A stretch of DNA of 64,000 bases from Clavelina lepadiformis (taxonomy: Eukaryota > Chordata > Ascidiacea > Aplousobranchia > Clavelinidae). The notes beneath the pieces are model-generated. The model saw nothing but the letters and a program-made list of their open reading frames with translations. It was not told the DNA's origin and did no database searches. The DNA lies in NCBI RefSeq assembly GCF_947623445.1, contig NC_135243.1, forward strand, positions 7,256,501-7,320,500. The letters run 5' to 3'. The first letter of the stretch is position 1. Every line of letters starts with the position of its first letter. Made by a program: the position numbers and the translations under genes. Below are positions 34,601-46,074 of this stretch, in pieces.

Positions 34601-35592
34601 AAATATGAATTGTATAATACTGTATCATCAGCAAATAGTTTTGTTCCAAGGTAAGTGCTGTTGGGTAGATCATTTACATACAGCAGAAAAGTAGTGGTCG
34701 TATTACTGACCCATGTGGCACACCTATTGAGATGTGCCTTTGTTCTGATAAATAATCACCACACTTAACATATTGTTGTCAGTTGTCAACATGTCAAATA
34801 TGACTTTATCAATTCGTTAGCTTTGTCACAAATGCCATAGCAATTAAATTTCATAAGTAATTTCCCATGAGGTACAGTATCAAAAGCTTTCTTAAGGTCA
34901 AGAAACACCACACGCATGTATCTAATTATTCTCTATTTGTTGGTTTGCATATTCATTGATATCTGTTACTACTAATACAGTGGAATGGAGTTTTCGAAAT
35001 CCAAATTGGTTATGGTGCAGAATTTTGTTACTATTAATAAAGTATTTAAGTCAACTATATAAAATTTTTTCAACTACTTTATTTAATTGACTTAAAAAAC
35101 TGATTGGTCGATGGTTATTAGGATCATTTTTGGTTCCTTTGTTGTACACAGGGATCACTTTGGCTATTTTAAATTCTGGTGGGTAGATATCAGTAGATAT
35201 CATCTTGGTTAAAAGTATGTGCTAGTGGTTCAGAGATTAGATATTTGCAATCTTTTAGTATCTTGGCTGGTATATCATCATATCCTGGTGATTTGTTACA
35301 TTTTAATTACCTTATTTGATACTCAATTTCCCACTTATCTGTTTCAAGAAAGTTCAATTCTTTCGAATAAATCTTTTTAACATAGTGAGTACAGTAGGCC
35401 TAATACAGCAAAATTAAAGACAAATTGAGCCAACATGCTCAATAAATGTCAACTTTTGATAAACCAATCATAACAAAAATTATGAAACCGTACAGAAAAC
35501 GTCCCAACTTGTTTTTTTTCTTTTTCGTCATCATGAGAATGATCTGAGAAGGAATCATCCAGTAACTCTTGTGTACACAGGCTATAATCCAT
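22668..35592 (-). CDS. mdc1: Mdc1-like DNA-damage checkpoint mediator (FHA, TQ-rich middle, tandem BRCT)
   Basis: Eighteen exons: 35592-35509, 33140-33071, 30757-30687, 30528-30382, 30273-30226, 30043-29918, 29715-29623, 29410-29360, 29188-29068, 28868-28786, 28662-28539, 28253-25466, 25305-25174, 24889-24777, 24643-24506, 24380-24194, 23918-23594, 22769-22668. They sum to 4803 nt, an open frame of 1600 residues. The FHA domain (about residues 36-125) has Arg53, Ser68, His71 and Asn90 at the phosphopeptide-binding places. BRCT1 (about 1391-1460) contains THLVTDKIRRTVKFLCAI, and BRCT2 (about 1490-1598) contains VNSEYILTGIL. FHA plus C-terminal tandem BRCT is the MDC1 layout. MDC1 is nuclear, reads phosphorylated H2AX through its BRCT pair and recruits repair factors. 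Supporting motifs: an N-terminal TQ at Thr7, SDLD acidic motifs near 432 and 469, and a TQAF at 1034, matching the RNF8-binding TQxF. Minor exon borders in the acidic region are less certain. Confidence 0.92.
23062..23503. mobile_element. Short hAT element in the last Mdc1 intron
   Basis: A 442-bp insert with inverted ends CAGGGCTTCCCAAACT and its inverse, followed by GGGTCGCGA-type subterminal motifs. An exact 8-bp duplication GTCGTAGT lies at 23054-23061 and 23504-23511. No coding capacity. It lies between the last two coding exons of Mdc1. Confidence 0.93.
31107..31502. mobile_element. Short hAT element in an Mdc1 intron
   Basis: A 396-bp insert with ends TAGGGATGGGCCG and, read inward from the right, TAGGGATGTGCCG. 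An exact 8-bp duplication CTAAATAT lies at 31099-31106 and 31503-31510. Subterminal ATTCGGG / CCCGAAT motifs occur on both sides. No transposase is seen. Confidence 0.93.
31693..32862. mobile_element. Possible third short DNA transposon in an Mdc1 intron
   Basis: The borders show weak inverted similarity (CAGAGGTGGGCACAAGC against CAGAGTTGAGCAACCAC), with GAGCG/CGCTC-rich subterminal DNA and long T/A runs at both sides. I could not find a target duplication, so this is a suspicion and not a defined element. The enclosed frames are not recognisable. Confidence 0.3.
33700..35390 (-). mobile_element. Degraded non-LTR retrotransposon (Jockey/CR1/L2 group) in Mdc1 intron 1
   Basis: Minus-strand translation in shifting frames recovers a reverse transcriptase in the right order. 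SPGYDDIPAKILKD is followed by PPEFKIAKVIPVYNKG, then DPNNHRPISFLSQLNK at about 35330-35060. Next come HNQFGFRK and VFLDLKKAFDTVPHGKLL (about 35010-34860). GVPHGS...LLF with an FADD-equivalent remnant lies near 34730-34640. The C-terminal SRSSQDNLF-like and FRGANFWNKLPN signature is at about 34260-34140. Many frameshifts and stops make it inactive. The 5' end is truncated (no endonuclease seen), and the 3' end is placed only roughly, near a GA-rich tract at 33709-33720. Confidence 0.82.
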
Positions 35593-38426
35593 CTGTGCAA
35601 AGTGCGCTAGGCTCTGACGCTCGCTTTTTGGAGTGCGTGCCAGTAACCTTATAACAACTAGGTTATTAATAACTAGCTTATTAGATATTTCATCAATTCC
35701 ACGCAAAGTATATTTATTTTTGCTTCATTCGCGCCAGTGAAAGTATGTCTATAGACATCTTAGTCATTTTTACAAAAAGCTGAAGATTAAAGAGTGGAGA
35801 TGTGAGGATCCGACGGAAAGGATCTTCAAATGGTTTTGGACCAAAAACTGACCTCCTTTGTGACGTCATAAATTTCATTTTGTTGCATATAAAGTTGATG
35901 TTGTCTGAACCGTGTTAACCAGATTTTAAAGTAAAATAAAAAAACAGGATATAGTTTGGCACTTTGAAGGTTATCTTTATATTTTTCGACACGAGCTTTC
36001 GCAAGCACAAGCATAAAAATGATTTTCGATGAAAATCAGTAGGTTACAACGTTTACTTTTACGCTTTAACTTATAACATTGGAAGAGGTTTGTAAGCCCT
36101 AAAACATAAGCTGCTATATGTGTTGGTGGCTATGTGTTAATATTCAGTTGCAAATGTGGATATTTATTCCAAGGCCAAATAAATATTTTGCTAAAAGTCA
36201 CATTTCGTGGTTATAAAACAAGACAATTCATGTTGGTTTCGTCTTCATCTTTATCATCTCCAGCGAGTAACAGTTTGTCCCATCAAATGATCCTCTCCAC
36301 TTAACAGCTTGTGATAAATATATCGATTAATGTAACATAAAATTGTGTACTACATAGAATTCTCATCTATGGAATCAGTGAAGCATAACACTGCGTGACG
36401 TAATCAACTGCTTCTCCTGTGCGTGCATTTTGATTTATTCAGTCTTTTTGGCTTTTACGTTCAACGCCGCAACATGTCTTTGTGCTGTTGCTGTCACAAT
36501 GTTTTATCTTGATGTACTCGTTCAAAGAAGCTTCAAATATAATCAGATTATACAGTAGTCATTCCTGTGTCATTATTGCTGAAGTCTATCAAAGTTCACT
36601 GTTAAGATATACACAAGTAAACAGACTTTGTAAGAAAGTGGGCAAACCTTACAGGTTAAGGTACCATACACCACTTTTCATTACAAGCTTAAAGGACGGA
36701 CCACTATAACAAGTGACATTTTCAAGAACTTTTTTAATTCAAATTAAATTTAACCCTGGCCTAACCCTCTAATCAGAAAATCGCCAAAACAACACACAAC
36801 CTTGCTTTCAGCAATAATTGATTTATATCAGTATTCCTGTGTCGATTTTAAAAAAAAAATGTCTTAAGATTATGGAAGAAGTTGGAAACTTAAGTCGTAA
36901 AATCGTTGAATTCAAAGCAAAGGATTTTTACAATATTTACATTCTTAGCGCGAAGAATTTTTTGTAATTTGTTCATTTAATCGTATTTTAGGGCCAATAA
37001 TCGCCAGTAACTCTGAGCAGCTCTGACACAAACTCAGCGGGACAAGTTCGCAATTTCAAATTTGTTCAATAAGGCAAGTACAAATTACAAAGAAAAGCAT
37101 TTATAAAAAAGAAATCGATATTATTTATAAAAGATTCGCCTTTTGGATGGCAATTAATAATTATACATCACTTTATAGTGATCTCATGTTCATCTCAACC
37201 ATCGTGAATAGCAGCATCCCCGACCCAATCCACTCCATCTTATTCCATTGCAGTTGTTCAAGTTGTTCACTCTTCCCCTGAGATACTGACCGTTCAAGTT
37301 TGAATAATGACAGCGTTCGTACCACCAAGGTCTTTGGTAGCCTACTCCACTGCACAGTTGCTACTATCTTCTAAGTCGTGTTATGTATGGATAAAACTTT
37401 GTTTATGACTTGGACCACACAATACAATTGGCTGGCAACATGTTTGGTGTGCTGAATGTTAATAGTTAGAAGACCAACAAAAACGTATGAGATCAGATTT
37501 TCTAACCAAAAGAAACAGTCCTAAAAGTCAACAAAACAACAAATATGAATGCTTTGAGGTGGAACGCTATACAAATAAAGTCAATTTACAGATATAGTAT
37601 AACAACAAGTCAAAGTAAAGTGTAGCGTTTAAGCATTTTTTGCTGTTTGATCTGTTGCAGCATCATGCAGTAACAGTTAGGCATATTTAAATTAGGAAGA
37701 AATTAAACTATAGACATAGGTTGCATAACAATTTCTTTAAACAGATAAATGCAAACTTCTCAATTGGAAAACGTATGAGCAAATGTTTAAATAAAAACAA
37801 ATGTCGTTTGCTTTTTCTTGTACTTTATGTCGTACGTATAGTATCTTCACCAAAAGTGTTTACTACAATAGCTTTGTGGGACCAGTTTTCATATTTTCTG
37901 GGTACGACTTGTAGGCACCAACTTTTTCACTGGCTTATTTGTGCAGCACTCAAACCACAAACTCAGCAGCTTGCCACTTGTTCTAGAAATTGCGAGAAAT
38001 TAACTGCGGTTATTAACGATTTTTCTCCTTCCTGGTCTGACCGTTGTTGATCCATGGTCCTATTTTTAGATGAACTGTGTACATTGCAGAACTAGATTCT
38101 CTCGTACATGACAAACGATATAACTTTCCAAACATTCTGGGAACGAAGTAAACAACTTGATCTTATGTTTCACCTAAGAACTCGGCAAACATTTCACGAG
38201 TTGCGAAATTTAAGACCGAGATGCGGTTTTAGTGTCATCACTTTACGACATGCTTTTTAATAAATTAACCAATAAGTCAACACTCACACAAATAATACTT
38301 AGAACTTTTCCTTAGGACTGCGAAATTTTATTTTATTACCTTACGTGAACAAGAAATGATCACGTAGTATCTTAGGCCAAATATTTGTTTAAAGAAAGTC
38401 ATGTTTATGTTACATCATAATTTGGC
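35593..38426. other. Intergenic DNA between the divergent Mdc1 and CLCA-like genes
   Basis: About 2.8 kb with the Mdc1 promoter at its left end and the CLCA-like promoter at its right. I recognise no gene. A 109-codon frame at 37721-38050 has no domain resemblance. Confidence 0.5.
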
Positions 38427-38436
38427 TATATATATA
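38427..38436 (+). promoter_or_regulatory. Candidate TATA box of the CLCA-like gene
   Basis: TATATATAAG, 230 bp before the start codon. An acceptor-like TTTCTGTAG ends near 38639, so a 5'-UTR intron or trans-splicing could account for the distance. Weak evidence. Confidence 0.25.
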
Positions 38437-38665
38437 AGACCAAGTAACGTAAAATATTGAGTCAAATGTACTTTATAGTTTTACTAGAAATAACTTTCGA
38501 AATATCGCCGAAGAAACTATATTGGCAACTTTTTTTGTAAATTTTGTAGGTTCGCTCCAGCAATCGCATTTAAACACTTTTATAAAATTTTTATTTAAAA
38601 CAAAATTTTATAAGATACACGATTAAATATTTTCTGTAGTCAGGTGCAATAAGTTTAAGACAAAG

Positions 38666-41600
38666 ATGTTGAATATTTTGTTGCTTCTAGTCCCTCTTTT
38701 AGTGTTTGCTGATGCTTCAATGATCACTCTGGCAAACAACAGATACGAGGGGTTGGTGATCGCGATTAACCCTGAAATCGCAGAAGACCCGAAAATAATT
38801 GACGGAATAAAGGTAAGTATTGATTTCACGATTATTTATATTAAAAGATATAACTTATCTATTTTATAAATTTCAAGCTATCTTGTTTCAACTTGTTTGG
38901 TGTGGACGTTGTGGTTTCCATCATAATTGCATTAGTTTATTTTCAGAGCATTATGACCGACGCTTCAAGCGTTCTGTTCAAAGCCACCGACAACCGGGCA
39001 TACTTTGGTGAAATTACTATTCTAGTGCCGGAGAAATGGACAACTGGAACCTACAAGGCTGCAAGAAACGAAAGTTACGGCAAAGTACGCATGATGTATG
39101 GTTTATGGCTTACGGTTTATTTATCCAACACATCATACACAGTATCTGGCAACATATGAAATTGATTGACATAATTGTTGACATTTTTTCTTACTGATGT
39201 TTCTAGGCTGGCATTCTAGTAGCATCTGCCAACCCGAAACATGGAGATGAACCATACACGATGCAATATGGAGAATGTGGAGAGCCAGGAGAATATATTC
39301 ACATTACTCCTGATTTTATCCTAAATGATGACGTCATTGAAAACTATGGCCCAAAAGGTAAAAAACGGAACGTTTTTAAACTTTCATTGGAGAATTTTTA
39401 GGCACAATTAAAAAAGCTTTCAAATATGAAAAACGTGATACATTTAAGGTAAAACTATGATCCATGAGTGGGCGCACTTCCGCTGGGGCGTCTTCGACGA
39501 AAGCGCCACTGAAGGTTACGATCCCTTCTATTATGCTTCGGAGAGTCAAAACCCTGAAGCTACCAGGTGATTTTCTATAAACTTTAATCCAAAGCTTTCT
39601 TAAGTGTTTTTTAATATTCTTAACATGTCTTGCGTCATATTTCAAGTTGTTCTACTGTTTAGCTCCTCTTCCTCCTTTTCCATATTTTAAGACCTTTTGC
39701 TGAAGCTGACTTTCCTTTTTACTTGCTTGTTATAATTATGCCACAGCACGTTTAGTTAAAGTTATTAACATATATTAAAAACTTATTGATATTTTGAAGA
39801 TGCCCTGTATCATTAAAAGGAACAAATGTGGTAATTCTAAACGACAATGGAACAAGAGATTGTCAGTACAACGGGGATACAAATTGGCTTCCTGAAGATG
39901 GCTGCGTTTTCATCGTTGATTCTGAACAACCTGAAAGTCTAAACGCCTCCCTTATGTCACATCAATATTTAGATCAAGTATATCTCACTTCCTTAAAACA
40001 AGCTCGTTATAGACAATTACTGTCTTATCAGTAGCGTGGAATTGAAAATTTAATAAAAAATGAAACCATGAAGAGCGTCTAGCCTTCAATGAAATTTTTC
40101 CATTCAAGGATATTTCTTAGATTTTGGCATATATGTTAGAAACTGTAGTTACACAAACGCGTTTGTATCTAACGATGGTTTGTCGTGTGCAGGTACTGGC
40201 GTTCTGTCATAGTGACGAAAGCGATCCGGTCAACTTGCACAACCATGAGGCACCGAACGAACACAACCGACTATGCAATCAACGAAGTGTTTGGGATGTC
40301 ATGCTGTCTTCTATTGATTTCAAGAACAAAGCCAATCTACCGCAGGTCGGATTTGTGAACCCACAACCCACTTTCAAAGTGATTCAACCAAAGACACCAC
40401 GCTACGTGCTAGTTCTGGACACTTCTGGAAGCATGAATGGTGTAAGTTACAACATATTGTTTTTAGGCCTCTTTAAGCACGAGCAGAAAATGAGATATTT
40501 ACATTACTGATTCCCGCTGGTTATGCAAGTTTTATTTTAATAGATCAATTACGATTCTATGATGACTGCTTCGTCATCTTTCATATCATACTACGTTCCC
40601 GACAAAAGCGCAGTTGGGATTGTTGAGTTCAATTACGAAGCACAAGAACTTTGTCCGTTGATTATGATAAATACTCAAACCGATCGCAATTATCTGCTAA
40701 ACCGTTTGCCATCTCCACCTGATGGCGGCACTGCAATTGGCCGTGGAATCTTAAAGGGGATTGAAGTAACGAATACATTGTTATAAAAATTTCGTTTTAT
40801 CTGTCTATATTATGTCTATCCATTTTAATTCATTTTACCTTGAAGAAAACGTTTGGGTATAAGAAGAAGTGGGTTTGTTTAGAAAGTGCATATCTACGAG
40901 TATTTGCAAAATTTTGAAACAGTTTTTGCCTTGTCGTTTACTTAGTAAAACAATCCACTTAAAATCTATGAAGTAAAGCTGCTCTTCAAACTATAACAAA
41001 ATTCTAACAAAATTCATGAAGTTAAATTTTTATTCAGACGCTTTTAATTATTTTTTCAGACCATGACCGATTTTGGAGATTCTTCAGGAGGTCACCTCAT
41101 TGTACTTACAGACGGTCAAGAAAATGTTGCTCCGTATATTAACGAAGTTCGAGAGGATCCGACATTTAAAAGCGCGGTATGAAAAATATAGCAATAAATA
41201 ATAATAAATAATATTATGTGATTGTTCAGCATAATCTACTTGAACTTTTTTATTAAAGCTTGTCCGTGATTTTTCAAACATCCCAGAAGGACCTTTCATA
41301 TAACTCAGACAAAACAATACACACAATATAGCATGTATTAACATCAATTAATCATTTACAGACATCATTCTTGGGTTAAACTTTAAAAAAATGTTTAGAA
41401 CGTAATTGTCGACTCCGTGTTTTTCGGAACGTCTGGTAGTGTTGATCTCCAGAAGTTAAGTGATGAGACAGGAGGTAGAACTACCTCACCTAATGATTTA
41501 AAGAGTCTTATTGAAGCATTTCAAACACTTTCTGAAAACAATGATGGAGATATTCAAGATAAACAGTTTCAGGTTGGCAAATAAATGTTTATTTTTGTTT

Positions 41601-44600
41601 ATTGTTGTCAAGATCCTTCCCCTTCAAACTAATAAACATTTACCGTATAGATGTAAAGATGAAATTGCCGTATTTATTGTAGATTTTTTCTGGATCTCAC
41701 TTCATGAATGCGCACGACTTCACTAGCGGAATGGTGGTGCTGGATTCGACTGTTGGAAAAAACACTCTGTTTGGTATATCGTGGTCTCAGTACCCTTATG
41801 CCCCAGACGTGGTAATTACCAACCCTACTGGAGAAAAATACTGTTCTACCCCACGTCCGCGTTGTGACAGCACAGGAGTCAGTGAGAACATCAACATAAA
41901 GACAATCAATTTTCAAATTCCTGGAGTTGCCAAGGCAAGAGCTCAATCCTTTAGGTCTACGCTGTGAAAAAAATTTGCAATAACAAAAAATGCAAAGCCG
42001 GAATCGTCTGCGATTACAACAGTATAGTCTAGTAAAACATTTCGCATTATGTTCTAACTATAGTTGAGGTTTTTCAACTTGTTTGTCTCAGGTTTATACA
42101 GTAATATACACTTCCCTGTTATGCAATATGCAGGCAGGTAACTGGATATACGAAATAAGAACCGACACTCACTCCATGACTGTCAACGTATTGGTAACTA
42201 GCCAGGCTGCGGATAAGGACGTTCCGCCAATCGTTGTAGAATCATCCATTTCTTCGTCAGATGTTTCCAGTGGTTCGCCGCTCGTTGTGAACGCAAAGGT
42301 GAAAAAAGTTGTTAAAATTGAGAGAAAGTTATCAAAAACTTTAGTTAAATAATTGATGAACTCCAGCAACTTCTTCTAAAAGTTTATGTTGCTTGATTTA
42401 GGTTTCTATGGGATATGAACCAATTTTGAAAGCGCTTGTTACGGCCAAAATCACATCCACAGACACTGGCGCAGTGCATATGCTTGACCTCTATGACGGT
42501 GGTTCAGGTCAAAATTGTTTCCTTTATAATATGATTCACTTACAAAAAATGAACGTGATTACACTATTTCGTAGGTGCACACGGAGCAGTATAATAAGTG
42601 TAGGCTTAATGATAAAACCTATATACATTTACAGCTCCCGATGTGCGAAAAAATGACGGTATATATTCCAGATATGTCACGGAGTTCTCAAATACAGGAC
42701 GATACTCTGTGCAGGTATATGCAAGAGTTGCGCATTTAAGTAGTTTACCTGTGCAAAAAAACTTTGAAAGAAAATTCTTTGTACACTATTTTAGGTTAGC
42801 GTTCAGGGATTTGGAAACAACATTTCAGCAGCCGGACCTGCGTTATCGCCAGGATCACCTGCAGCATTTAACTTCGGGCATGTTGACAGCAAAGGTTTGT
42901 AGCTTTTCAGGAATATATTGTTAAGCAATGGGAAACATTAAGAGAAAGTTTGCAACACCTCCTGCACTTGTATTATAGGAAATATTGTTTTAAACCCTGC
43001 CGCTCACGAACACGTAACATCGAGCAAGCAAAGCGGAACGACCACGACAGACATCGATCCGTTCACTCGTATTGATACTGCAGGAGCTTTTTTCTTTTCC
43101 GAGTAAACATTAAAGATATTTAATCTAACAACAAACTTATTTTTATTCAACAATTCAAGTTTGCGTGTGTGCTTCACGTACTGTACTTTTTTCTTGTGTT
43201 ATAGAACAGCAAGTGCAGACTCAAGCGATCTCTTCCCACCAAGCAGAGTAATCGACCTGACAGTTAAACAAGTTGATGCCCTCGACGTCAGTCAAGGAGT
43301 TCTGTTGACATTCACCTCACCAGGAGATGATTATGACGCTGGAACCGGTAATAAACTTATGTGTTATGCCTATTTTTCTTCCGAACATAAACAGTAGCCT
43401 AAGATAGGAATGTAGACGATTAAAATTTTATCTTGTTTGTACTTAGACAAGCAGGACAGCATGATCTGTATAAATCAATTAACTTGTGTAAATAAAGCAC
43501 AGATTAGTAAGCTTACCGACAATAACCTTAAATTCGATTGAAATGTAACTTGTCTGTTGTCCGCAACATTTTTTTCAGTTGCGCTATGTTTGACTGTTAT
43601 AAAAATATATCGTGGTACTTCTTGTGCTGTAAGTTGGTACTGTTATACTGTAGAGTAAAACATGAACCACATTTGAAATCTTTTTCAGTGTGAATTTACT
43701 TTATATTTTATTTAAAGCCAATTCCTACGAGATTCGTTACACTTACGGCAGTCCGAGTTCTCTTTCTAAATCGTTTACCGCCCAAAATCCTGTAAAAAGC
43801 GGAAACCTTATATCCGGCGATTTAACGCATCCCAGTGTTGCCAATAGCATAGAAAACTTTGTGGTCAACCTCACAGATATTCCAACAGATAAGGATTTAG
43901 TAACGTGAGTATAAATTTTCTTAAGAAACTTGGAAAATGACTTTTTTGGTTTGCTAAATCTGTGCTGTAGTCTGTACAGTTACTTAAGCAGCTCTCATAT
44001 ACGGTTAGCAATGGTTTAGTAACACTACTTCTTATTTGTTATTTTTTATCTGTCCTGTTTTTATTGCTTGTGGCTAGTTCTGTTTGCTAGTTTGTTTAAT
44101 CTTCGGCATCCGCTGTTCATTATTTTAACATTTTCCTTTCAGAGTCGCTTTTGCGCTTCGTGCTACTGATGATGATAACAAAGTTGCCGATGTCTCCAAC
44201 ATAGCGATGATGAATCTCTTCTTGAAACCTCCGGCTGTGTCTTGCTCTAATGGAGAGGGATCTCCAATAAGTTCGATTCCATTTGAAAAAAAAGGCGATT
44301 GCAAAAACTTTTATCAGGTTTGATGACAATAAACCTATCATCAGATTTCTTTGAGAAAGATAATTATCCTAAATCAACATCTGGTACATCTGATATCTCA
44401 GGGGGGCATTGATAAGATTTATTTAACACTAAAAAAATAAAATTTTCGTCTAAAATACTTAATTATACTGTTCAACTGCAACTTTCAGTTAAAGTTTCAA
44501 GTCCAAGTTTAATTAACTTATTGTTGGCAATATTCAATAACTGAAAGTGTAGGCTAGTTCATCTTTACTTTTCCAATTTGGCCTATATACTATAGCCTGA

Positions 44601-45824
44601 CTGTTAACACACTTCTAATTATTTAGTTGTTGACAAAAATTTTACTGCTATTCCAGTGTTCGAATGGAGACCTATATACTCTACCCTGCAAAGAAAATAC
44701 TGTTTTTAACCCAAGCATTGGCGTATGCGATCGTCCAGAAAACGTTCCAAGTTGCTCTGGGCAGACTCTTGCCACAATTGCACCACCAACTGGTTCATCA
44801 GAACCACGTAAGATCAGGCTGTCGAAGTATATAATTTTGACTGTTGATTTTTTGACTGTTGATAATTGAGGTTGTTGGTTTAGTGGCCTTGCTATAATCG
44901 TCATCAGCATGTAAACGAACCATCACCATTTTCAAGCTCATTTGAACTCTTTTATGGTTTGTCGCTTTTTCCCATGCATTAGCGCATTTTATTATCAACT
45001 AATATTGTTTTTCGTCTTCACTGTACCAAGGACGAAAAAATTTAAACAGATGAATACATGATAGTTTGTCAATTATGTTGATTGTAAGTGACCATTACTC
45101 TTTATCGTATTCTTTTAGCTCCGCCTTCTTGTAGCAGCACTGACGGCATGGACTTATTACTTCCTATTCCTGGAAAATGCAATAAGTATTACCAGTGCAA
45201 TGCAGGTAAATAATTTTTGTGATTTCAAAATAAACAAGGACTTAACCTTTTACGATTATCGTCAAATACTGCGGAAGTCAGCGGTAATTAGTGAAGATTA
45301 TACTTTGTCAAGTATTGATGTTATATAGAAAGTATATCACAAAACTGCTATATACTACGTTAAGCATATAGGCCTAATGCCAAATAAATCTCCTAAATTA
45401 ACTGCATCTTGAAAGTGTTATCAAAACTTTACAGCAATGTACACAACACATACAAAGATATTAATTATTAGCACTTCTGAGCTATAGCTTTTTATAAGCA
45501 ATGTGATAAAAACGTAAAATTTTTACTGTATACTGTGCACTAATTTTTACACAGCGTCCTGGTCGTCGTGACTAATTGATTACGTCAAACTAATTTATCC
45601 TGTACCTCAGTAAGTTGTAACAAAAATATTCTCAAAACAACGCTGGCTCATAGAAAAATCTCTTAGCATCAATACAACATATACTTGTGCCTATCAAGTG
45701 CAAGTTACCTTACACTTAAAACTTTTTTAAAGGTATATTAATTGAGAGAGACTGTCCTCCGGGGCTGGTTTTCAACCCTGATACTCTCTACTGCGACTGG
45801 ACCTACAACGTACCTGGCTGCTAA
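38666..45824 (+). CDS. clca: CLCA-like secreted metalloprotease/VWA protein with two C-terminal chitin-binding domains
   Basis: Twenty-one exons: 38666-38812, 38947-39084, 39207-39357, 39449-39566, 39800-39977, 40193-40441, 40544-40765, 41060-41176, 41399-41572, 41683-41934, 42134-42298, 42402-42507, 42635-42714, 42795-42894, 42979-43102, 43205-43347, 43718-43904, 44143-44317, 44657-44807, 45119-45205, 45733-45824. They total 3156 nt, 1051 residues. Signal peptide [17 protein letters not shown]. The CLCA N-terminal domain has the metalloprotease motif [13 protein letters not shown] (His151, Glu152, His155, Asp162). The VWA domain has a complete MIDAS (Asp320 in DTSGSM, Thr390, Asp419). A CLCA-type beta-sandwich region follows, then two peritrophin-type (CBM14) domains at about 917-975 and 997-1051, each with six Cys spaced for chitin binding. 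Family members are secreted, self-cleaving mucus proteins. The chitin-binding tail is unusual: typical CLCAs are 900-940 residues and lack it. The intron after exon 10 appears to be GC-AG. Confidence 0.93.
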
Positions 45825-46068
45825 ATGACCACGCAAGCTATAAACTGGTATTGGTTTGAAGCATATGATATTTTTCGAGCAATCACTTGAAGAAATATTA
45901 ATCAAAATTGTTGTTTATTTCTGTTTCTTTTTTTATCTAATCGTTTTCATTTTGTGGTTATTTAAGTTAATTAACTTTAAAATTATTTCAATTTTTGTAT
46001 CATTATAATGCGTAAAAATAATTTCGTAGCTGATTTCCATGTTGATACACTTACCGCATATTGTTTGC

Positions 46069-46074
46069 AATAAA
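46069..46074 (+). terminator. Candidate poly(A) signal of the CLCA-like gene
   Basis: AATAAA 244 bp past the stop codon, the first canonical hexamer downstream. Confidence 0.5.

Noticed and set aside
22668-35592. NBS1 or PTIP as identity of the FHA/BRCT gene
   Set aside because: NBS1 has FHA directly followed by BRCTs at the N-terminus, and PTIP lacks FHA. FHA at the start with a BRCT pair at the end, and the sequence of both, match MDC1.
37721-38050. 109-codon frame on the plus strand
   Set aside because: No recognisable content and no coding features beyond being open.
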